Assembly: GCA_027943245.1 (NCBI GenBank)
Contig: JANDJZ010000039.1
Location: 1 to 64,000 of the forward strand
DNA: 64,000 bases
Direction: 5' to 3'
Source of the DNA: Acanthamoeba sp. SK_2022b
Lineage: Eukaryota > Discosea > Longamoebia > Acanthamoebidae
In this document: one piece after another, positions 56,841 to 64,000 of the stretch
Layout: every line of letters starts with the position of its first letter
How positions within the stretch are numbered: the first letter of the stretch is position 1
Notes under the pieces: model-generated
Seen by the model: the letters and a program-made list of their open reading frames with translations, nothing else
Databases searched by the model: none
Told to the model about the DNA's origin: nothing
Made by a program: the position numbers and the translations under genes

Positions 56841-59269
56841 ATGAGGAGAGCAGGCCAGCTGCACTGCCCCCGCAGCGTATGGAAAAGGCCAGCGCTTACC
56901 ACGGCCACTGGTGTGATTGTTCGAAGCGCCGGAGGTGGCCGAAGTGTGTGGGTTAGCACAACACGGCCGGTAAAAATCTCCATCTTCACACCATCCCTGG
57001 CCTCCAACAATCACAGCAGCTTTCTGCCTTCGTGCCTCTCCCACCATCGACATAACCACACAAGCAGCACCCCCTATGCGCCGTCGCAAGCCGGCACGGG
57101 CACAGGATTCCAAGAACTGGGGTTGAATCCTAAAACCATCGAGGCCTTACAGAAACACTTCAACATACATCAGCCCAGTCCCATCCAATCGCTTGTACGT
57201 TTGTTTGCATGCAACTGATTTATGGAAATGAAATTGTATTTATTGATTATTTATTTCAATATTTGTGGGTAGGCACTGCCGGCCGTCCTCACGGGTGAGG
57301 ACGTCGTGCTGGGCGCGGAGACTGGGAGCGGCAAGACGCTGGCCTACCTTTTGCCAGTCATCCACGCTCTTACGCAGCAGCCACCACCAAGGTAATCCTC
57401 CGCCAACCCGTTGTCCGTGCTCATTTCGCCCTTAAGACGTGCCGCGCGCGATCAGGATGGAGGCGTCGAAGAAGTATCCATCGGCCATTGTCCTTCTCCC
57501 GAACAAGGAGCTGTGCGAACAGGTACTACGATGCCGGACCTCCCTTCTGTTCACACGTGCCCAGACTCTCAGCGCCTGCGATGTCGTCATTCATGGCCAG
57601 GTGCTTTCGGTGTGTCAGAAGGTGGTGCCTCCCTCGATCCTCTCCGTCAAGGCAATCAACGGTTCGGTCCAGTACACTCTCCACCATTGCTTGCTTTTCT
57701 ATGCCCGTGTGCGCCGTCTGCCCTGTGACGCTGCACAGCAGCCCTCTGTTGTCTTTTCCCTGTTCGCTGCGGCGCCGCTGACCTCTGCTCGCCGCGAGCA
57801 GGGACGGAACTCCCGCCCAAGCGACCCGACATCCTGCTCACCACTCCGAATGCCCTGGCACGGAGCCTCCACGATGAGATGCTGCACTGGGTGCGCCATA
57901 TCATCATCGACGAGGCCGACCTCATGCTCTCCCCTGTTTACTACGATCAGGTCAGTGTGACACGTGCGCTTCGCGTCTGGCCTGCAACTGCGCGCCGCGC
58001 TGACCCCACCGCGTCACTGTAGGCCGCACAGATCCTGGACTTCTTCAAGCGCGAGACGAGGCGGGAGCGCAGGTCCAAGGGCCAGGCCGCCGCCGAGACA
58101 AACGACAACAGGAACATCGTGCGACAGCGGAAGGTGCAGTTCATCTTCGTCGCGGCCACCATACCACTCCAGGTAACCCACCTCTCTCTCTCTCTGTGTG
58201 TGTGTGTGTCCTGATCAGTGGTTCATTGGCGCGTGACCAACTCACCTTTCCGCACGACAGGACAAGAGCAAGTCGCTGTCGATCTACCTGCAGAAGCACT
58301 TCAGGCACGTGCGGCAGGTCTACACGCACCACTTTCACCGCAGCCTGCCCAACGTCGCCCTGAGCTTCCTCCCGCTCCCCGAGGAAGTGGAGGATCGCGT
58401 GCAGGCCCTGGTGGACCTCCTCGAATCCAAGAGCGGCGTGCGCGTGGAGGAGCCCATGGGCCTTGCCACCGAGACGCCCCACGGCATCCTGCGGCTAGCC
58501 ACAGACGAACTCGAACGGGAGGCGAAGGAAGGCGAGGCGCAGCTGGACAACGAACACGAGAAGGCAGAGCCATCGACGACGCAGGTCGACGATAGAGAGG
58601 AGAGCGGGGCGGCGGCGGCGGGCCTCAAGCCGAGATCGACTCTGGTCTTTGTCAACTCGACGCTGGCGGTGGACGAGCTACACCAGGAGCTGCAGCTGAG
58701 GGGCGTCGCCAGCTGCGTTCCCTTCCACAGGTGCGCGAACAGGCGATCCAACGCCACATGGAGGGAGGCGAAGCTGACCTGCCTGTGTTGCCTGCTGCTC
58801 TGTACCGTGTCGGGCGCAGGGAGATGCCGCAAGCGGAGGCGGATAGGAACCTGCGGGACTTCCTGGCGGGCAAGGTGGACGTGATGGTGTCCACCAACCT
58901 GGCCTCGCGTGGCATCGACTTTGTGGACGTGGAGCACGTCGTGCAGTTTCACTTTGCACAGAGCCTGGTCGATCACATCCACCGCGTCGGCAGGACCGGG
59001 CGTGGCGGAAGGAGTGGAGAAGGTGCAGGCCTCGCCGCCACATCTCCTCATTCTCTGGTATGGTGATGGCTGACCTAACCGCTTTCTTTCGTGTGTGAAT
59101 GCCAGTGACGTGCTTCTATCGTGAGGCCGATGCGCCGATGGTCGAAGCCATTCGACGGGCCGAGGAGCAGAACGCGCAGATGGCCATCCAATACAAGCCC
59201 ACGCCCGAGAAGTACAAGCCGCACTGGCGACGCACACGGTCGGCCACCAATCACCCATCGAAGGCGTGA
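56841..59269 (+). CDS. DEAD-box RNA helicase, probably mitochondrial
   Basis: ATP-dependent RNA helicase. The N-terminus [20 protein letters not shown] is rich in Arg, Ser and Thr without acidic residues, as in mitochondrial presequences. Motifs in order: F and Q motif ([29 protein letters not shown]), motif [17 protein letters not shown], Ia [12 protein letters not shown], Ib [35 protein letters not shown] (SAT replaced by AAT), [32 protein letters not shown] and [17 protein letters not shown] long acidic insertion (about 60 residues, [20 protein letters not shown]) lies before motif IV. It ends ATNHPSKA with TGA 59267-59269. Function likely mitochondrial RNA or ribosome assembly, by analogy with this DEAD subgroup. 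Confidence 0.9.
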
Positions 59270-59428
59270 GCGAGCCTGCGTGCCGCAATCAATCTTTTTG
59301 ATTTTCTATTGGTCCGAGTGGACCAATAGAAGACTGACCCGTGTCCTCATTTTCTGGCGTATTTTTCTTCTGGGCTTTTTTCCCCTGTCGTTGAACGAGA
59401 CGCTGAGCGAGAAGCACGAGAGCAGAAG

Positions 59429-61085
59429 ATGAAGGGATCGTCTACGCTGATGGTGATGGTGGTGGGGTGCCTCTTCCTGTTGGCAGCGGGCCTGCACTCG
59501 GCTGACGCGCTCTACACGCCCAAGGATGGCGTCATCCTCGCCACGGATGCCACCTTCAATGCGCTCGTTCTCCAGAGCAATCGTCCTTCCATTGTTGAGT
59601 TCTTCGCTCCCTGGTGTACGTGCGACCTCTCCTCTCGCTGCCAGCACGAAGTCATGTAGCGGCCGGCAAGTTACAAAGATAGATTCTTTGCAGCTGCAAT
59701 TGAGTAAAGCTCAAGTCAAGTAACACTGGGATGTTATGCCATGCCATGCAGGCGGACACTGCAAGAACCTGGCTCCCGAATACAAGAAGGCGGCGGCTAC
59801 GACCAAGGGCATGGTCAACATTGTGGCCGTTGACTGCGACTCCGCCTCCAGCAGGTCCCTCTGTGGCCGCTACGAGATCAAGGGTACGGTTCAACCTCCC
59901 CTCCTACCTCTGCGTGCCCTGTGGTGTGAGCACTGCGCCGCGTGCGTGGGCCAGTCGCTTATGCTTCCTGTGTTTCATTTGTTCGCCTGGCCAGGCTTCC
60001 CCACGCTCAAGCTGTTCACGCCGGGCAAGAAGGCGCCCGAGGACTACAACGGCCCGCGATCGGCCAAGCCCATCGTCGATTCTGTGTTGGCCAGGCTCGA
60101 CGCCAAGAACATCAAGAAGCTGACCGCCAAGAGCGCCGAGGATTTCCTGGCCAACGCCGCGCTCCCCCGCGTCCTTCTCTTCACCAGCAAGACCAAGTCG
60201 AGCCACCTCTACATGGCTCTCTCCATGGAGTACAAGGGCGAGCTCGCCTTCGCTGAAATCCTCGACAAGGAGACCTCGCTCGGTAACTTCTGTTCCCACA
60301 TGCGTCGCTTCGCGTTGTGGTGTGGCGCGATGCGAGCGGGTCGCGGCTGACTCTTACTGTTGTGTGGCTCGCTTGGGCGATTGCAGTGGAGAAGTACGGC
60401 GTGGAGTCGTTCCCTACCCTCGTCGTGGTGAACAACGACGAGGAGCAGACCGTGTCCAAGTACGAGGGCGAGTTGGGCTACAAGCAGCTCGCCTCGTTCC
60501 TCTCGACCTTTGCGCCCAAGTCCAGCAAGGCCAAGGGCGCCAAGTCTTCCGAGAAGGCCGAGACCAAGGTCGACCCCTCTGTCCACCGAAGCCGCACGTG
60601 TGCGCGCATGGTTCTTACTGCTCGAGCCCACGTGGTTCCCCAATTCTCAGGCCGAGCCCACCCCGGTCCCGCTGGAGCAGAAGCTGTACGCGCTCGAGAG
60701 CGATGCCGACTACGCCAAGTACTGCGTGGAGCAGCGCCGCATCTGCGCCATCGGCTTCGTGCCGTCCAAGGAGCAGGACGAGGAGGAGCACGACAATGCG
60801 GTCAAGGCTCTCGAGGCCCTGGCCGCCGCCCGCGCGGACGGCGACGCCTTCCTCGTGATGTGGGCCGACGGCACCAAGGCCACCGGCTTCCGCCGCACGC
60901 TCGACCTCTCCTTCGACCTGCCCTCCCTGGTCGTCGCCAGCCCCAAGAAGAAGGGCTTCGCCCCGTTCCGTGGCGCCTTCACCCCCAAGGCCATGGGCGA
61001 GTTCCTCGACAGCGTCATGCACGGCGTCAAGCGGACTTTCCCGCTTCCCGACTTCCCCTCGGCCCTCTTTGACAAGCAGGCCTAA
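59429..61085 (+). CDS. Protein disulfide isomerase-like protein (P5/PDIA6 type)
   Basis: ER thiol oxidoreductase. The signal peptide is MKGSSTLMVMVVGCLFLLAA, cleaved near HSADA. The thioredoxin domain begins VILATDATFNALVLQSNRPS, IVEFFAPW. The active site WCGHCK is split by an intron inside the first Cys codon (T|GC at 59619/59752). It continues NLAPEYKKAAATTKGMVNIV, GRYEIKGFPTLKLFTPGKKA. The second half (NIKKLTAKSAEDFLANAALP, VEKYGVESFPTLVVVNNDEE) is a redox-inactive thioredoxin-like domain, and the C-terminal third (ICAIGFVPSKEQDEEEHDNA, ASPKKKGFAPFRGAFTPK) resembles the P5 tail. It ends ALFDKQA at 61085 without a KDEL-type retrieval signal. This a-b-type layout with one CGHC fits P5 relatives of protists. 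Confidence 0.9.
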
Positions 61086-61671
61086 GTCCAGCAGTCAGAG
61101 CCCAAAGCCAAAGCCAAAGCCAGCCTCCTTCCTTCACATTCCCCGACCAGCAGTTCACCACACGCACACGCGCCAGTGGCAAATGTAATAAACAAAACAG
61201 GCGCCTCGCCACACCGACCCACGTGGAATGGCCAACGATGGACCTGGGAAGTGGCCAAAGGTCTACGCTTGGGCGAAGGAGCACAAGAGCAGTATTGGGT
61301 TGAGATTGGGGAGGGGGGGTTGCGGCAATCGTTGGCTTGATGGGCCGCCTCGGGGAGACGGGTTGAGGGCCAACGGTCCGCTTGTGGGCTATGATTGGCG
61401 ATTGGCAGGGGCGCGGACAGGGAAAAACTGGTTTCTGCGTTTCTCGCGCTGTACGACCTATTCGCGAGACCAAGCTCGATCTTGGAAGCTCCAACACTCA
61501 GGGGAAGGGGAGAAGGAAGAAGAACAAGAGGAAGGACCCACCCCTCACACTTCGTTGAGCGAGCGCGCCAATTTATCCCCTTTATTTTATTGTAATTATC
61601 GACTCCTACGAGAATCATCTGGAAAGGAAGAAGAAGCGGAGAAAGGACACAAGTGCTCAGCAAGGAAGAAA
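61086..61671. other. Intergenic region
   Basis: 586 bp between PDI and the kinase, both plus. A possible polyadenylation signal (aataaa) lies near 61187. The rest has no supportable gene; the purine-rich 61495-61670 is probably kinase 5' leader. Confidence 0.5.
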
Positions 61672-62917
61672 ATGGCAGATGATGGATGGAACATCCAGTT
61701 CTCAGACTTGCAGACACTGAAGACCATTGGAAAGGGCAATTTCGGCAAAGTGTACAAGGGCGTTTATGTGGGAACGGAGGTCGCGATCAAACAGCTTTAC
61801 TACGTCGATGACGAGGACATGCAAAAGTATATCGAGCGAGAAATGGCCACCCTCAAGTAACCTTCCCCACTTTTGTAGTGCACTTTCATGCGTATGAAAG
61901 AAGTAGTATCATTTACATTCAATTCGTCGAACGCAGGGGCCTTCGCCATCCCAACATAGTGCAGCTGCTCGGGCTGTGTAAGGATGACACGGGCATCTAC
62001 ATTGTGACCGAGTTCATCCCGGGCGGTGACCTCCGCACCAAGCTCAAGAACGACAGCCTCGAACTGAGCTGGCTCCTGCGCGTAAAGATCGCTATCGACG
62101 TGGCCTACGCCATGAACTACTTGCACTCCAAGAAGATGATTCATCGCGACCTCAAGTCTCAAAATCTGCTGGTTCGTTTGCCCCGCCCCTCACAGAGCGC
62201 TCTGCTCCTCGCTGCCACTGCGCCCTTGCAAAGTGGGAGTCTCGCCCAGCGTAATCTAACGCTATCGTGCTCTGTGTGCGTGTTGGTGAATGGGTGGTGT
62301 TGGTGAATGGGTGCGTGCTGCCTTCCTAGGTGTGCGAGGACTGGAAGATCAAGGTGTGCGACTTTGGCTTCGCGCGCAAGGCAGAGCCCAAGGCCGACTT
62401 CCTCACGATGTGTGGCACCGACGAATGGATGGCGCCCGAGGTGGGCCTGGGCGAGAAGTACGACACGCGGGCCGACGTGTTCTCCTACGGCATGGTCCTG
62501 TGCGAGCTCGTCACCCGCCGCAAGCCGCCGCGGAGACAGGCCGGCCGCGCCTTCGCCTTCGAGGTCAAGGAGATCAAGGCCCGCGCGCCGCCCGACACGC
62601 CGCCCGAGCTCATGGACCTCATCGTCAACTGCGCCCAGTTTTACCCCGAGAAGAGGCCCACCTTCAGGGACATCCTTCAGGACCTCAAGGAGCTCTCGGC
62701 CAAGCTCGAACGCGAGAACCCGTCGCCGCCACCACTCCCGCCCGTCGTGTCCGCCTCGACCAACTCGGACGACTCCTCGTCCGACTCGTCCGATTCGTCG
62801 GACGACTCTGACGACTCCTCGTCCGAGTCCTCGTCGGACGAGTCCAGCGAGGAGTTCGAGTCGAGCGCCGCGGGCGACGAGGAGCTCAGCTACGGCGGCA
62901 TCGTCGAGGAGGACTGA
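61672..62917 (+). CDS. TKL-type protein kinase with acidic Ser/Asp-rich tail
   Basis: Ser/Thr kinase of tyrosine-kinase-like type. It starts MADDGWNIQFSDLQTLKTIG with Gly loop GKGNFGKVYKGV, catalytic Lys in TEVAIKQL, helix-C region YIEREMATLKGLRHPNIVQL, hinge YIVTEFIPGGDLRTKL, catalytic loop IHRDLKSQNLL, KVCDFGFARK (DFG), activation-segment CGTDEWMAPEV and ADVFSYGMVLCELVTRRKPP. The C-lobe ends PEKRPTFRDILQDLKELSAK. All catalytic residues are present. The tail is almost only Ser, Asp and Glu (SSSDSSDSSDDSDDSSSESS) and ends YGGIVEED, stop 62915-62917. Three exons; introns near 61858-61936 and 62172-62329. Such TKL kinases are numerous in Acanthamoeba and Dictyostelium; substrate unknown. Confidence 0.92.
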
Positions 62918-63310
62918 AAGCGGGAAGACGACCCAGCCAGGGCCTCTCTACTCGAGCACGTCCGAGTTGTACGCGAGGTGTGTGACAGAGGGCCGGAGAG
63001 GACGGGCAGATGACCCCAGAAACGGGAGGACGACAAGAAGCCTTCGCCCCCCCACAATGTACATCAACAAGGGGCACCACGGCTCTCCCCTTTGGCCTCC
63101 CATTAAAAAAAATCATAATATTATCTAAAAACAAACCTTCTTTTTTATTTCATTCCTAACATACCGTAAGCGAAATTTCGTGGGCTAGATCAAGACCAGG
63201 AGGGCAGGGTTAGTCATCGTGTCTCTGCCAGCAAGATAAAACAAAGGCTCTGCGTTGGATAGTTAACTTCAACTCAGCACAAACACGTTTAAGTGCACAC
63301 ATAAATCAAG
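62918..63310. other. Intergenic region
   Basis: 393 bp between two plus-strand genes; AT-rich around 63100-63180 (3' flank of the kinase). No gene seen. Confidence 0.5.
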
Positions 63311-64000
63311 ATGCAGTGGATGATGGACACCTGGAGAGCTACCGTGTGGTTTGCCCAGGGCTACCGGCACTACCTCAAGGAGGGCTTCCTGGCCAAACAA
63401 AAGTACTGCCCTCTTTCACTTTGCCAAACATCACCTCTGCACTTGCTTCCCCCTCCACGTTAACTTGCCAACACGTAATGCCAGGGGCTGGGACCCGCAC
63501 GAGCTCGACAAAGACCTCTCTGGCAAGGTCTTCCTCGTCACAGGTACCCTTGCTGGGGCCACCCGCTGCAGCGACGCTGGCTGCGTCCATGGGTTTGTCT
63601 TTGAGGCTGGCAGCTGAAGGCGTGACGTGGCAGGCGCCAACAGCGGGCTGGGCAAGAGCACCGCCACCACGCTGGCCAAGAAGGGTGGCAAGGTCTACTT
63701 GCTCTGCCGAAATCAGGAGCGTGGAGAGAAGGTATCGTCAGACACACGCACGCACTCGTACACGCCTGTGCTCAGCCCACTGCGCTGCGGCCACGTTCAT
63801 GCCTCGTGCAGGCTCGCGAGGAGATCATCAAGGAAACGGGCAACGAGGACGTCCACCTCGAAGTCGTGGACATGTCCCTCCAGTCCTCCATCCGGTCCTT
63901 CACCCAACGGTACAGTTTCATATTTTTATCTTATTTTTCTTATTTTTCTTATTTTCAAAATAATAAAAAAAATACTCAAATGATTTTTATTAGTAATTGT
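63311..64000 (+). CDS. DHRS12-like short-chain dehydrogenase/reductase (3'-partial)
   Basis: NAD(P)H-dependent SDR enzyme. It starts MQWMMDTWRATVWFAQGYRH, YLKEGFLAKQK, then GWDPHELDKDLSGKVFLVTG joined to ANSGLGKSTATTLAKKGGKV (the TGxxxGxG cofactor motif across an intron), YLLCRNQERGEKAREEIIKE, TGNEDVHLEVVDMSLQSSIR and SFTQR, where the last visible exon ends at about 63910. The N-terminal 'VWFA.G...Y...G' preceding the Rossmann fold matches human DHRS12 (SVVWFAKGLREYTKSGYESA). The catalytic Tyr-x-x-x-Lys lies beyond the window. Introns contain AT-rich and tail-like sequence at 63930-64000. Confidence 0.85.

Noticed and set aside
1..64000. CRISPR arrays, bacterial operons, insertion sequences
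   Set aside because: None seen; tandem repeats are simple microsatellites without spacers and genes are intron-rich and eukaryotic.

Overview
The window looks like nuclear DNA of a free-living amoebozoan, most probably Acanthamoeba. Genes are closely packed and their coding sequence is GC-rich. Almost every gene is cut by many short GT-AG introns (about 50-150 bp), several of which carry (GT)n/(AC)n runs. The gene set mixes plant-, animal- and Dictyostelium-like families: AMP deaminase, RNase P p30, MAD1, a macroglobulin, a hybrid histidine kinase, a TKL kinase and a 4-coumarate-CoA-ligase-like enzyme. The species is inferred from style and content, not from a database match. Exon joins were worked out by eye.

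Layout. 1-5106 (+): two AMP deaminase modules head to tail, probably one fused gene. 5226-5572 (+): a complex I 21 kDa-type subunit. 5917-7882 (+): RNase P/MRP p30. Then a long run of minus-strand genes: a secretory Cys-rich membrane protein (8058-8980), an F-box/ankyrin protein (9213-10801), MAD1 (10924-15027), a large helical-repeat protein (15112-20222), a selenoprotein W (20357-20751), a giant macroglobulin (20838-31427) and a peroxisomal-type acyl-CoA ligase (31617-33783). Plus strand: Tctex-type dynein light chain (34032-34761), Myb/C2H2 factor (36554-40530) and F-box/membrane protein (41318-43550). Minus strand: tRNA-Glu(CUC) (43607-43678), hybrid histidine kinase (43846-47671), mitochondrial-type PheRS (48833-51117), HSL-family hydrolase (51507-54877) and DRAM/Frag1 membrane protein (55402-56751). 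Plus strand to the end: DEAD-box helicase, PDI-like protein, TKL kinase and a DHRS12-like dehydrogenase cut by the window edge.

Most notable. (1) The macroglobulin has no signal peptide, starts with a ubiquitin-like domain, and carries a second, very ubiquitin-like domain ending in RLRGG exactly where other macroglobulins have the protease bait region; the CxEQ thioester motif is kept. This suggests an intracellular trap whose bait is a ubiquitin fold, possibly aimed at deubiquitinating or ubiquitin-like proteases. (2) A selenoprotein W with an in-frame TGA in a CxxU motif, followed by a good SECIS candidate in its 3' UTR. (3) An AMP deaminase fusion: the first half has intact catalytic motifs (but a 25-bp tandem duplication that breaks the frame), while the second half has lost the catalytic Glu and Asp and carries an inserted B-box zinc finger.
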